Positions 1 to 10,840 of a stretch of 64,000 nucleotides of DNA are shown one piece after another; position 1 is the stretch's first letter, and each line of letters begins with the position of its first letter. The position numbers and the translations under genes are program-made. The DNA is from Gracilaria domingensis (taxonomy: Eukaryota > Rhodophyta > Florideophyceae > Gracilariales > Gracilariaceae): positions 409,894 through 473,893 of the forward strand of contig VCMS01000025.1 of assembly GCA_022539475.1 (NCBI GenBank). The letters are read 5' to 3'. Below the pieces are notes generated by a model. That model ran no database searches. It saw nothing but the letters and a program-made list of their open reading frames with translations, and was not told the origin of the DNA.

Positions 1-745
1 GCGAAAATCAGAAGAAAGAAAATCCCCGTCTTCTGTGATGTACTTTTCATAGGGCGTGGAGTTTGAAACGGATCCGATCTTCGATCGAGGAGCCTGTCGT
101 ATTTCCACTTTGTACGAACTGGAGCCCTTTCCCCCGATTGTAGTATGAACCCAAATCTTGTCGCAGGCCGAGCTTTTGATTGTTTGCTTCACACGTTTTG
201 AAAGAGTTCCAACGTATATGGCAGAAGCTTCGAGAATGAAAGAAGATATATTGATGATCCCGACGCATACTAGATAGGTCGCCACGCAGGCGAGAACTTC
301 TAGTCTGTTGGCAGGGAATTCACCGGGTCCAAAATGAGAATACAGAGCTGCTGCGACTGCAATCGAACCCAAAACAATCTTTATGATGCTTGCCGTAGTT
401 GATTCAATATAACCTTCATCCTCCATGAACTAAGCAACGCTCGCAGAGCACGAACATGTTTACGAACAGTACAGATTAGAATGCGCGGGTTAGGAAACAA
501 TCATGCGCAGTGAAGAGGACTAGGGAAGCCGTAATCGAGTTGAAAGAACATACCGCCATAACCTCATCATCGAGAAGACGCTTGACTTGCTGCAAATCGT
601 ACAAGCCTGATTTGTCTAGCTTTGCCCTTGACCGGGATTTGGTGGTCGAAGCTGAAGAAGTTGCGGGTTGGAACGACTCATTGGCGTCGGTGACGTCTGT
701 AGAAATTGATGCTTCCGGGGCAGATTTTCTTGTTCTTTTGCTCAT
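1..745 (-). CDS. SPCS2: Signal peptidase complex subunit 2 (SPC25 family), 5' part
   Basis: Accessory subunit of the ER signal peptidase, which removes signal peptides from proteins entering the secretory pathway. Exon 1 (745-554) encodes a Ser/Thr/Lys-rich N-terminus and the motif LYDLQQVKRLLDDEVMA. A 124-bp intron (553-430, GTATGT...TTAG) follows. Exon 2 begins at 429 with FMEDEGY and stays open to base 1, so the C-terminus lies outside the window. Exon 2 holds two hydrophobic segments separated by a short polar turn (IIKIVLGSIAVAAALYSHF, then LEVLACVATYLVCVGIINIS). This is the hairpin membrane topology of the family, and a beta-rich cytosolic part follows. The intron joins in phase 0 and continues the conserved region exactly, which supports the splice model. 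Recognition is from family pattern, not a search. Confidence 0.82.
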
Positions 746-3700
746 GATGACAGCTCTCTCTCTCTCGCTTGCGTTGAGCGGGAGGAAGAAAGACAGGGAC
801 GATTGGCAGCCTGGGTGAATCTCGTCTTAAAGTTTGTCTCGGGTGCACTCTTGTTCGAACACAAGCGCCGTAGGCGCGTCGATCAAGCGGTACGTTTTGG
901 TTACCTTTGGTGCTTGTTTCCCTCTACAAAGGGTCACATGCAACCCAAATCATGCTGCTTTGATTGAATTTTTGGTCCTGCGTATAATTCGAAAACTTTT
1001 GGTAGATGATCACACGTGTCCCCTGTGTGCGCATGTGTCTGTACGCCGTTCACCTTCAAAATCATCGAAGAAGAGAAAGTGTTGTTGAGCTGCAGAGAGG
1101 TGGCAGCCAGTGCCTCTTTTGAAGGGTCGCCAGAAATTTATGCTTCATCCTTCCTCGTTGTGCAGTCTGTACGCCAAACAGTGCTTTCAAATCGATAGTC
1201 TTCACGACCGTTGGTGAAATGGGCAAGTTTTTGCCTCGCACAGATTGTATCTCACGAAAAGCGCAAATGAGACAGATCACAGAGATTCGTGGCCATTGAA
1301 TTCAGAGCAGGCGATTATTCCGTCCAACGTGCAAGGATCATCCTTGATGATGTGCAAGGTGTGTTCACGTCTGCTCGGAGGTAAAGGTTATCGAAAGTAT
1401 TGAACAAACTTGGGCATGACAAAGGCAGCAGGACAGAAAGAACTGAGTTATCGTGAAAGGAGTCACTCCTGCAAGGTGTGTTACGCGAGTGGAACGAAGT
1501 GTTTTGGGTTATTTTTGACCACCATTCGGACAGCAGACCAAACGCAAATGCAAGGGCGATGTGGATCAGCGATTGGCACTTAACTCCGGGTGCACCTTGT
1601 GCAAAAATGCACGAAGGTATGCTTGCCTGCCAGAATGGGCCATTTTTCGTCGAAGGTATCCTTACCTTTGTAGATACAGTAGCTTTGTACCGAAGCTACC
1701 GTCGTGCATTATAGTGCCTTTCCGTAAATGCGAGAACTGCTATATTCAGACACGTCCTGCTCAGGACGAGCAGCTGGGTTTGTTGTCATGTTGATAGTAT
1801 AACCATAGTTAGAAGGCAACGCAAGACAAGCGCCGGTTTTTGTTCCCTCAACACATGTCAAACAGTCATCTAGGCTTGGTTGAGTTTGCCAACCTGTGCC
1901 CGCCCAATGTTTTCCACTAACAGTATCTGACTGCCTCTTTGGAGATCAATGTAATGCCGCAACAACAGGATACAAAAGATTATTGTGTACGCTGTTGTTG
2001 CTGCGCAGAGAGAGCTCACTTCCACCGAAAGACGGAGGTAGAGAGAGATTCTACCACGTCCCCACAATTAGGGGTCGTGTGACTGTAAACCAGGGAGCGA
2101 AAGAGAGGGAACAGGCATATACGGTTGTAGATACGCCGCGTATCCTTTTGCTCTTGAAGTTGGTGCTTGAGGCAGTTGTTTAAACCAGCTGCACTGGTTC
2201 TATTCTCTTGCGGAGACGTTTACAGGGTAGAAGGCTATTTCTGCAAGGGCCGTCTCCACACGTACCTTTGGTATCCTCTCTACTCGTCTGCAGCGACAAA
2301 TAAGGGTAGCGCCGAGGTGGCACAAGTTCCGGAGCGGCACAGTACAAGTAGTTAAATCTATTATTAGCGCTACCTTTCACTGCCGATAGCCCTCTAACTG
2401 CAGCAGAGCGTTTCCCGCGGGAAAGTTGTCTCTTATTGCAGATCCAGAGTAATCGGGAGTCAGCGCCTGAGTAACATGGTGCCAATAACCTAACAGTACA
2501 GGGGTACCGTCGGTACTCCTAATACAATCACTCTGCCTGAAAAATCACAGGACTGCAAACCATCACACTCGAAGAAAAACCGAAGTACTGTAGCGTTAAG
2601 AACGCGACTGGGACTGCCACCTGTAACGGAACCTTGTATCGTGCACATGATGCAGTTCCCAGCAACCTGCAGCGATGAAGCTTGTGCATTGCACAATGTG
2701 CAACTGTTTCCGAAGCAAGAGATCGCTTATCGCGGCGCAGTATGCAAACACATTGAAGCTGCAGCAGCGATCGCGATCAAAAGGGTGAGGCTCATGTTTG
2801 GCGGCGTGCGACACAACCATGACTCATGGCTGTCTCTTACCTAACGCTGCGTGCGATCGTCATATGTGCCCGTTCTGCGCTGTTGATAGCCTAGAGGCTG
2901 CACTCTTTGACGCCACAACAGCACCGGCGGCTTCTCCATGAACATGACGAGCGACCTATGCCTTGTTGACGAATAGCGCTTGCGCCGCATACCCGGCACC
3001 AAATTGGTTTCTGTTGCCTCTGAATCAGAATTTTTTCTTGACGCGTTAACCGTGACAAGTTGGACATTATTCAACACTTATTTTTGTACGTGCTCGTGGT
3101 TTCCTTGATAACTGCCACCGCTCCTAAGTCGATCACGCGAGGCATGTGGGTGGTTCTGTACATTGAAAGCAATAAACACACAGCAGATGGCAAATAAGCG
3201 GTACTTTAGTGAGAAGGCATGACTTTTCTCTGGGCACACAGAAAGCTTGCATCGCAAGCGCATTCCGAGTCGGTACGACAGCAGGGCAACTGCGGTGGCG
3301 CACCACTGGTGGTTAACTAAAGATAAACGTTACGATGAGGGACGGACACCATTGGATGGAGCACCCGGATCCATCAAATCTTGTGACAAGTATTACCGGG
3401 CAAGTTTCTATGAGGCCGTTAGGGGGGGTTGGTTGACAAGCAATGCAACAAGATGATTGGGCGGGCACAGTTTCGGTGGTCTAGGGAGAAGCAAAGCACG
3501 TGGTGCGTCCCGAGATTGTGATTGCTCATCACATTTGCACTGGCGCTGGGGATGATGCCAAACAGAGCGCGCCAAACCGCCGTCAACGTAGAGCGAGGCG
3601 GTTGCAGGTGAGGTTGCAAAAGACGCTGGTTGGTATTGGACATGCTTCGGGAGAGTGAGAGCTGCGAATTGATACGGGGCTGCTGAGCTATGCTTTGGGG

Positions 3701-4075
3701 ATGGCAGCTACTGTACGCCACGCGAGACACAAGCAAAAACGAAGAGGGTTTTTAACAGAAGTACAGGGCGGCGGCGCTACGGGCGCGGTTGCAGACAAGA
3801 CATTACAGAAGGTGAGGTCATAACCGATGAGCGATGACAGAGACGGGGATACGCCTACAGCAGACAGCGGCTGGTAAACACAGGCGGAGGCTCGAGAGCA
3901 ATCAGCGCCAAAGTTGCTTTGAGAGCAGATAATTACAACGGAGACGAAAGAACTGGTAAGTTAGACAGGAGGCAGCGGTAGCGACAGGCGCATGCAGACA
4001 CGAGCGGCGCAAACACGAAACACGGAGGCAGGCAAGACGAGCACGGCAAACAAGACAAGCAGGCAGCGAACGACG
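746..4075. other. 3.3-kb gap with no recognised gene
   Basis: Only short overlapping open frames without coding character are present on both strands. I see no conserved domain, splice-supported exon or long repeat. The segment starting 1659 shares an 18-base word (GGTATCCTTACCTTTGTA) with 29655. It may contain the SPCS2 promoter at its left edge and the 3' UTR of the minus-strand gene at its right edge. Confidence 0.4.
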
Positions 4076-4418
4076 CTACTGCGGCACAGCGCGGAGCTGG
4101 CGAAAGCGCGACGCAAAGTCGCAGCAAAAGGCTTCAAACAGCTGGTTCGGTATCCGAAAAGAGTCCGCAAACGAGCGCCGCAGCGAGACGCGGCACGAGT
4201 CGTTGCGCTGGTGCAGCGAGAACACGACGGTGCACATGTGCGACGCGTTGTCCAGGTTGATGTGCACGCGCGCGCGAATGTCCGTCGGGCGCTCCACAAT
4301 CAGCTCGCCGTGGTAGTCGTGCTCCACCAGCAGCCGAATGTCGGCGGCGGTGAGCTTGGCGCACAGCACCGAGTCAAACACGCACGGCGGCAGCGGCGCG
4401 CCGTCCTCGCCCGGCGGC

Positions 4419-4449
<31 letters not shown>

Positions 4450-5023
4450 GGCGCCACACGGTGGACTTGCGCTTGGGGCGCGGCGGCGACTCGCGCGACA
4501 GCGAGCGCGGCGTGGCGTCGTCGCCGTCGTCGTCGCGCGCGCGCTCGCTGGGCGCGTGCGGCGGCGTGGACGCGGGCGTGAAGCACAGCTGCGACGGCGG
4601 CGACAGCGTGAGGCGCTCGACGGACAGGCACGACGAGTCGCGCAGCTCGTCGTCGTCGTCGTCGTCGTCGTCCGAGTCGTCCAGATCCGAGCTGCGCAGC
4701 GTGAAGGCGGGCGGCAGCACCGGGCCGTCCGAGCCGTGGCCCAGCCGCCCGGCCTCGCAGCGCAGCGGCGCGGTGTTCCACGCCGGGTCGTACAGCTGCG
4801 GCGGCGGCACGTCGTCGAACGCGCTGGCGGTCACCACGTCGGCCGGCTTGCGCGCGTCGTCGGGCTCGCGGTTGCGCGCGTCGATGTGCACCAACGCGTG
4901 GTCGCCGGCGGCGGGCGGCGGCGCGGGCGGCGCGTCGGCCGGCGGGCGCGACAGGCGGCGCACGACGGCGCGCAGCACGCCGCGGGCGCGCGCGGGCGCG
5001 GGGGCCTCGGGCGCGGCAGCCAT
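4076..5023 (-). CDS. Unknown acidic, Ala/Pro-rich protein with C-terminal conserved-looking domain
   Basis: A 315-residue reading frame starts at the ATG at 5023, right after a long C-run in its leader. Residues 1-210 are low complexity: Ala/Pro/Arg-rich, then an Asp run around residue 120 encoded by repeated GAC, then an Ala run encoded by GCC repeats. The last ~90 residues change character. They have normal composition, alternating hydrophobic pattern and phrases such as ADIRLLVEHDYHGELIVE, ending FASRFRQLRAVPQ. That looks like a folded alpha/beta domain; a KA1-like fold is a weak guess from the strand-strand-helix pattern. In-frame extensions upstream of 5023 and the antisense frames are by-products of the stop-poor GC-rich DNA. 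No function is assigned. Confidence 0.6.
4420..4680. repeat. GCG/CGT trinucleotide repeats inside the minus-strand gene
   Basis: A run of GGC units near 4420-4448 encodes the poly-Ala tract on the minus strand, and GTC units near 4647-4680 encode the poly-Asp tract. These triplet arrays are likely length-polymorphic. Confidence 0.7.
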
Positions 5024-5104
5024 GGGGGGGGGGGGAGGGGGGGAGCTGGGGGTTGGGGGCCGGGGGTTGGTTGGGGCTTTTGGGGGGGGGGGGGGGGAGG
5101 GGAG
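5024..5104 (+). repeat. Long G-run tract, potential G-quadruplex
   Basis: Consecutive runs of 5 to 17 G are separated by one to four bases. They lie immediately upstream of the minus-strand ATG at 5023. The mRNA leader of that gene would carry the complementary C-runs. The tract satisfies the usual four-run G-quadruplex pattern several times over on the + strand. Confidence 0.75.
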
Positions 5105-5449
5105 GCGCGGCGGCGGGCAGGCAACGGGAAGCGCGCAGCGGAGCGCGAGCGCGCGGCAGCGGGTACGGCGCAGCAGCAGCGGCGGACGCGGAGCGCCGCG
5201 TGCGTGCGGCGCGCTCGCCAGCAGCCGGCGACAAGCTGTCGCGCGCGGCGCGCGCGGCGCGCGCCGCACGTGTCCAGCGGCGGCGCGGCGGCGCGGCGGC
5301 GCGGCGCGCGCGCGCGGCGCGCCACGTAGCGCGGCGCGGCGCGCGCGCGGCGCGTGCGCGCGCCCGCGCGGCCGCAGCTTAAAAGGCGCCGCCGCGCCGC
5401 CGCTCGCGCGCGGCCGCGGTCGCTGCGCTGGTGGCGCGCGCACTCCGTC
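5105..5449. promoter_or_regulatory. GC-extreme divergent promoter region
   Basis: This spacer between the divergent starts at 5023 (minus) and 5450 (plus) is almost entirely GCG/CGC. The only AT-rich word is TTAAAAG near 5379, about 70 bases before the plus-strand ATG. It is a plausible TATA-like element. No experimental support exists here. Confidence 0.4.
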
Positions 5450-6655
5450 ATGCGCCTCGCACTCCGCCGCGCGCGCGCGCCGCCGCGAGCGCGCGCGCTG
5501 CTGCCGCTGCTGCTGCTGCTGCTGCCGCTGCTGCGCGCCGCCGCCGCCGCGCCGCACCCGCGCCGCCCCGCGTGGGCCGCGCGCCAGGCCGCCGGCGATG
5601 CGCCGCCGTCCGCGTCGCCGCCCGCCTCCGCCGCGCCCTCCGCCTCCGCCGCGCCCTCCGCCGCCGCCGAGTCGCCGCTGCCCTCCGTGCTGCCGCCCTC
5701 GCCGTCGCCGTCGCTCGCCGCGCAGCCCTCCGCCGCCCCGTCGCCGTCGCCCGCCGCGTCCGTCGAGCAGTCCGCCCCCGCCGCCGCGCCGAGCCCCGCG
5801 CAGTCGCCCCAGCCCGCGGCGCAGGGCCCGCAATCCCCCGCCCCCACGCAGGGCGCCGCCGCCGCCGCGTCTGCCACCGTATCGCCGTCTACCGCCGCAG
5901 ATCCGCCCGCAGCCCAGCCCAACCCCGCCAGCTCCGCATCGGCGCCCAACAACGGCCCCAACCAAGCTGATGGTGCTCCTGGCAGCGGTAGTAATGTCGC
6001 CGCCGCGTCGCAACCTTCGTCGCAGGCCAGTGGTGCGCCGTCGGATCAATCGTCCGGCTTCATGCCCGCCACGCCCACCGCCGGCAACAACTCCGCCGCG
6101 GCCGGCGTGTCCGCCACGCCCGAGCCTTCCTCTGGCGATTCCAAGCTCTCCACCACCGCCATTGTAGCCATTGGCACCGGAAGCGGCGTCGCGCTGCTCG
6201 TGCTCGTCATGCTCACGCTCTTCATTGTATACCGCCATCTGCCGTCCAAGAATAACTCTTACTACCGTTTCGAGGATCCTGACCTCGTCAACGCCAACGA
6301 CCACCCGCCTGCTTCGCAACCTCCTGCTGATTCCGCCCACCCCACTGATCCGTCTGAAAGCGCCGCGCTCAACTCCGCCCCGGACGGAATGGCGCCCTTG
6401 TCGCCTCCGTCGCCGAACGATGACCGTCCAGATACATCCAATATCTACGCCAACATGCCCGGTCCCACAGCTCCATCCGCCTCTCAGTTTTCGAGAAGAG
6501 AGTCCGATGCTTCGTCTGCCAGCAGTGACACCATTGTGGCACCTGTGTATCCTCACGGATTGGCCAACGCCAATAACTCAAGTGCCTCTGCACCCTGGTT
6601 TCATTCTGCACATAAACATCAACCCAATCCGAAAACGTACCATCTGGATGCGTAA
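5450..6655 (+). CDS. Mucin-like / Pro-Ser-Ala-rich type I membrane protein
   Basis: The 401-residue frame starts at the ATG at 5450. Residues 1-35 form an Arg-rich start followed by a Leu run (LLPLLLLLLPLLRA) that reads as a signal peptide. Residues ~45-230 are Pro/Ser/Ala/Gln-rich with many SPSP and PSA units, as in O-glycosylated or hydroxyproline-rich extracellular stalks. One membrane segment follows at ~238-262 (IVAIGTGSGVALLVLVMLTL). The cytoplasmic tail of ~140 residues carries possible tyrosine motifs (NSYYRFED, NIYANMPG). Third-position GC is near total in the ectodomain and relaxes towards the genome norm after about 6.2 kb. The product is probably a wall- or surface-associated receptor or adhesion-type protein. 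No conserved catalytic domain is visible. Confidence 0.65.
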   Translation: MRLALRRARAPPRARALLPLLLLLLPLLRAAAAAPHPRRPAWAARQAAGDAPPSASPPASAAPSASAAPSAAAESPLPSVLPPSPSPSLAAQPSAAPSPSPAASVEQSAPAAAPSPAQSPQPAAQGPQSPAPTQGAAAAASATVSPSTAADPPAAQPNPASSASAPNNGPNQADGAPGSGSNVAAASQPSSQASGAPSDQSSGFMPATPTAGNNSAAAGVSATPEPSSGDSKLSTTAIVAIGTGSGVALLVLVMLTLFIVYRHLPSKNNSYYRFEDPDLVNANDHPPASQPPADSAHPTDPSESAALNSAPDGMAPLSPPSPNDDRPDTSNIYANMPGPTAPSASQFSRRESDASSASSDTIVAPVYPHGLANANNSSASAPWFHSAHKHQPNPKTYHLDA

Positions 6656-7329
6656 AAAGCTCATTTCCGCTCTGTCTATATCTGTTAAGATACTATCATG
6701 CTACCGTTCCTGTTTTTGTTCCTGTCGTCGTTTCTTTTTCAACATCTCCAGCTGATATGTTGTGCCACGCCCGTTTAGAGGTGCCACTTGCCCACTCTTT
6801 TTTTTTTTTGCTTTTGCTCGTCAGGTGTGCCGTCAAATGTTTGGCTTGTTTTTCTTTGTTTACTCCCTTCAGTCAGATACACACACAACCGTCTGTTCCT
6901 GCTCCCGCGTTGGTGCTAGACAGCAGCAGCCTCCACGTCCTGACACGACATTTTCTTTCTCACTTATGCCCGACCAATGTGCCGTGATGATAGTTTTTCT
7001 TTGCTTGTTTTCTTTTCCTCTCTCGACAGTCGCGGCTACCGCTGCTTTGTATCAAGCTACGTCAAGTCTTGCGTCTTAAACGTTCTGTTCATTTTTTTGT
7101 CTTCATACTTCCTGGCTTCTGCGTTCACTTCTCCGCGATTGCATGTGCTTACGTCTGACTCTATCGAGTCCTTTCTTGTCTACCAGGTCACGACCGTTTA
7201 GCTTCAAACACTTGGGACTCGCAACGCCTACGTTTAACGTTACAGCTTCACGTGCTCTTCCGTTCGGACTTCAGATACAAACTCTGAGTCCAAACCGCAC
7301 GCTGTCGGGCAGGCAGTGTCCAGTCTGTC
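6656..7329. other. 3' UTR / MAPK upstream region
   Basis: The stretch is pyrimidine-rich with a T-run near 6800. No coding frame is supported. It should contain the 3' end of the membrane-protein gene and the MAP kinase leader. Confidence 0.4.
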
Positions 7330-8829
7330 ATGAAGAACAAGAACATAAAGCAATGGGTAGTTAACAAGAGGAAAAGCATCACTGATATATTCGTCAACGG
7401 CCGCCCAAACATAGAAGAAGATTCTCAATCACCCATGGAAATGGACACTGTCTTACCTGAGCCTACTTTCTCGTCCCAGCATCCACCACCAGTACCTAGC
7501 AAGACGGTGTTCTTCGCCAAGGGCAACCCGTTCCGTATCGACCCGAGATACTCTTACATCCGCACGCTTGGACATGGGGCATATGGTGTGGTATGTGCAG
7601 CCAACGACTCTGTTCACCAGCGAAGAGTCGCAGTCAAGAAGATTGCTGGCGTCTTTGAAGACCTTACTGATGCGAAGCGCATTATACGAGAGATTAGACT
7701 ACTTGGAAGCATGAATCATGAGAACATTTTGAGCATTGTCGATATTGATGAACCGGAGAACTATGACAGTTTTGCAGATGTCTACATCGTAACCGAGCTT
7801 ATGGATACGGACCTGCATAAACTGCTTCAGTCTTCTCATCCTCTGGTGGAATCTCAAAGAAAGTATTTCGCGTATCAGATGTTGCGGGCACTCCGATACA
7901 TTCATAGGTAAGGAATCGGTACTTGAAGCACGGAGGCAATTGAACATCTGCTGACCACCTTCCCTCTTTCTTCACTTGAATGGCTTCAATAATTTTAGTG
8001 CAAGTGTCTTGCACAGGGATTTGAAGCCAGCAAACGTACTGGTCTCAGAAACAGTAAGTTATACCGTTTTCAAAGAGTACTTTGCTGGTCTTAATCAAAG
8101 ACATCTAACACGGCTGCTTTTCACCCTCTGTCATAATGTCAATTTTCGTAATGTACTTAGTGCGATATCAAAGTATGTGACTTTGGACTTGCCAGGTACC
8201 TGGATCCTGCTGATGCAGCTGCTCACGGTATGACTGAATATGTGGTTACGAGATGGTACCGAGCTCCAGAGTTGCTTCTCGCATGCGATGAATATGATGC
8301 CGCAATCGACATGTGGAGCGTCGGCTGCGTAATAGCTGAACTTTACTCAAGGAAACCGATATTCCCAGGTCGAGATGTGAAGAATCAGATTGAGGTGATA
8401 TGCTCAGTTGTCGGAAAACCTCTCCCAGACGAAATCCAATTCATTAAGAACTACAACGCCAGAGACTTCATCACTCGTTTGGTTCCGAGCCATCGACAAG
8501 ACTTTCGAAGGCTGGTCCCAGGTGCTGGTCCAGCTGCGATAGACCTTGTGGATAGACTGTTGCAGTTTGATCCCAGGAAAAGACTTTCTGCCGAAGAGGC
8601 TTTAAATCACCCATATGTCCGAGACTTCCGAGACATTAATTCGGAGAAAGTCGCAGATCATCTGAACTACAACACTCTGGAACCTCCTAATGAGCAAAAG
8701 CTCGGAGGAGATGGTATCCGCCGGCTTATGTGGAATGAGATTCTTAAATTTCATCCCCATGCGCGATTTCGCGAACCTCAAAGTGCGAAAAACGCAGAAC
8801 TCAAAGTTAACTATATGACATCACTCTAG
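7330..8829 (+). CDS. Mitogen-activated protein kinase, TEY class
   Basis: Ser/Thr kinase of the MAPK family, 433 residues in three exons: 7330-7907, 7999-8053 and 8161-8829. The introns are 91 and 107 bp, GT-AG. The splicing is forced by the kinase motifs, because the HRDLKPAN loop lies wholly in the 55-bp exon 2 and DFG opens exon 3. Seen directly: Gly loop GHGAYG (81-86), ATP lysine AVKK (K103), catalytic HRDLKPAN (D200), DFG (218-220), activation lip T236-E237-Y238, and APE after WYRAPE. The C-lobe ends with QFDPRKRLSAEEALNHPY. A 70-residue N-terminal extension precedes the core. MAPKs act downstream of MAP2Ks by dual phosphorylation of the TEY lip. The extension (KQWVVNKRKS) is basic and may dock or localise the kinase. 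Confidence 0.93.
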
Positions 8830-9180
8830 CACAAAAGAACCTGTCTTAATAGAAAGAGGAAGAAGTAAATCGAACGAGTAACGCAATGTCGAAGTATGTA
8901 AGCTTGTGCATGCACTGCCCCCACTTTCTCAAGTTGTGATCACAGCTCCGCACCTCTTTTCGAGGAGATAGTTGGTAGAGGTGAGTAGTACTTTTTTTCT
9001 TTGGGTGATGTATTCTTTCTTCAAGGTGTCCTTGATCCAGCCTCTTCCTCTTCTTTAATGAGGACATATACCTTGAATCTGATTGTCTTAGATAAGACAG
9101 AAAACAACCTAGACATTGGAATTCTTTTGCTAGACTATCGTAAGGTACTTTCACTGGATTGGAGCGAAATGAGAACAGGG
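8830..9180. other. MAPK 3' flank
   Basis: No gene is seen. The sequence grades into the LINE-rich segment that follows. Confidence 0.3.
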
Positions 9181-9213
9181 GACTGCTGACCATAAACGAA
9201 AGGGGGAGAGATT
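9181..9213 (+). mobile_element. Possible bare LINE 3' tail
   Basis: ACCATAAACGAAAGGGGGAG at about 9187 resembles the tail CTCATAAACGGAGGGGGAGA near 10813. This would be a tail-only insertion preceding copy A. The match is short, so confidence is low. Confidence 0.35.
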
Positions 9214-9289
9214 CTTGCGTTGTAGGGAAGCTTGAGAAAGCAACCGCACCATGTGCAACAGCTAGCATATGCGCTACACGCGCTGAGTT

Positions 9290-9854
9290 CTTGTTGCACG
9301 GTGTATGTCGTCTGGATCGCTGGCCACTGCGGTGTTCCACGAACGAACGCGTAGACTACATGGCAAAATCGGGACTTAAACTGCAACTGAGCGATCAGAC
9401 TGCGGTCGAAGTCGACTTCTTAGACGCGAAGGCCCAGATTGTGACGAGAGCAAGATCTAAGCTTCTTGTCACGAACTGGCCCGAATCTCCGAAAAACGAA
9501 GTCAATATGCGAAAGGCAGAGGTCGTATTGGCACAGTTCTATACGGGCCATGTTCCCTACATCCCCTTACCTCCTACCTTAACGGACGGATTGAACGATG
9601 TGAATGTGCACAAACGTCAAACGAGACGCGGAACATGTAGTCCTGCGCTGTCCGCTGACAAACGCTTCACGCCGAGAAACGCTACGTTCAATGGCTGAAA
9701 CCTTTCAGGAAAGGCAAAAACTTAAGTCTCCCCGAGCTGATTAGACAATATCCGCATAAATGTTGGCCTTCTTAAAGAGAGAAAACTTCATGTAGGAAGT
9801 TTTACTACAACTTAGGAGTTAGAGGTTGTTGTCTATAGTAAAGAAGAAGAAAGG
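9290..9854 (+). mobile_element. 5'-truncated LINE copy A (RNase H end)
   Basis: This degenerate fragment of a non-LTR retrotransposon C-terminus begins with VWIAGHCGVPRTN, the HxG region near the end of an RNase H domain. After a frameshift it continues as VDYMAKSGLKLQL. Copy C shows the parallel text VLWVPSHCGLER then LVDELAKEGLNLPM. Downstream it keeps AEVVLAQFYTGHVPYIPL, matching SEVALSQLYVGHTITLHPL of copy C. The zinc-knuckle part is eroded. The end is near 9850 in a GA-rich tail. It is not functional: it carries at least one frameshift and is truncated before the reverse transcriptase. Confidence 0.7.
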
Positions 9855-9891
9855 GGGAGAGAGAGGTGCTCCGTGAGCACCTCTCTCTCCC
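9855..9891. repeat. Perfect 17-bp inverted repeat, 3-nt loop
   Basis: GGGAGAGAGAGGTGCTC at 9855-9871 is followed by CGT and then its exact reverse complement at 9875-9891. It lies at the GA-rich end of LINE copy A. It could be a head-to-head junction of two GA tails or an independent hairpin. Confidence 0.85.
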
Positions 9892-10249
9892 TCTCACTTG
9901 TGATCATCTGCCACCAATTACAAGGCAGAATTAAGGTTATATCTAAGTTCTGAAGGAACTTTCTCTCTCTTAAAGAACTTCAGACGGAGCTCCGAAGCAG
10001 AGCAAAAAGGGACGTACAAGTGGCAAAATCAATAGCTTGAGATGACCGTGAAGCTATTCATATAGCTCTACATCTTAAGACCTCCAAAAATTTTGACGTC
10101 AATGATGGAATCAGGTGCTGGGGAGTCCTCGGCAAACTCTATCCATTACAAAAAGTAAAGCTAAGGTTGACCGCTTGTAGTAGAAAGAAGAAGAGTCCTG
10201 TAACGTTATTGTCGCGCAATCCACAATTTGTACTGGAATGGCAAAGATG

Positions 10250-10840
10250 TATGCAATATTATTACAATCGATTACGGTGAGGTTTCAAGGAGGGTTAGGG
10301 AGCGCATCGCAAAGCAGCCTTTACTGACTTTCATAACGTCAGAGGCGTAATATCTCTACGAGAACCCGTGGTAACATTGGCACATTTGTCTGAGGGACAC
10401 GCATCCATACGGAATCATCTTCAGGGAAAAGACTTCTTCGCACGTGTCGACCTGGAGTGCTGAATACTGTAGACTCTACAGTGTAGAGCACTATGTCTTG
10501 GGATGTCCGACAGAAACCTGTCGAGACGTTTATGTTTGCTAACGTTGCGCGGACGTCAGGGTCGATATTAGTCGAGCGGTTGGTGAGATTATCAGAAAGT
10601 GGCCTGAAATGGTGCTGGCCTTTCTAATGAGAGAGCGTTTCTATTCTTTCTTCTTCTTTATTTCGGACAACCCCCTCTAATTCCTGGGTCGAAGTAGAAT
10701 CTTGGTTAAAGAAAGTTCTCTCTCGTCAGAAAGGTCAACAATTTATGGTGGTGTTGTCTAGGCGTTTCTTTTACGAGAAGTGCTATTTAATATGCCAGAA
10801 TTAGGCTAAAACACTCATAAACGGAGGGGGAGAGACAGAA
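10250..10840 (+). mobile_element. Decayed LINE copy or copies B
   Basis: Fragments of the same LINE 3' end are recognisable in shifting frames: VEHYVLGCP near 10484 (zinc-knuckle region, compare VEHYVLRCP in copy C), then EIIRKWPEMVLAFLMRERFY near 10590. A second RRFFYEKC-like end near 10755 and the tail ATTAGGCTAAAACACTCATA at 10799 are followed by a G/A-rich stretch. Two copies of the terminal ~80 bp seem to be present, so this is either two insertions or an internal duplication. Multiple stops make it clearly dead. Confidence 0.6.

Noticed and set aside
1659-1676. 18-base word shared with 29655 as a repeat family
   Set aside because: No similarity extends beyond the word on either side; a single short match in 64 kb is only mildly unlikely by chance.
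5354-6556. Long frames on the minus strand and in other plus frames across the GC island
   Set aside because: They are Arg/Gly/Ala/Pro noise caused by stop-poor GC-rich DNA; only the frames with a signal peptide/TM segment (plus) and a folded C-terminus (minus, from 5023) have gene character.
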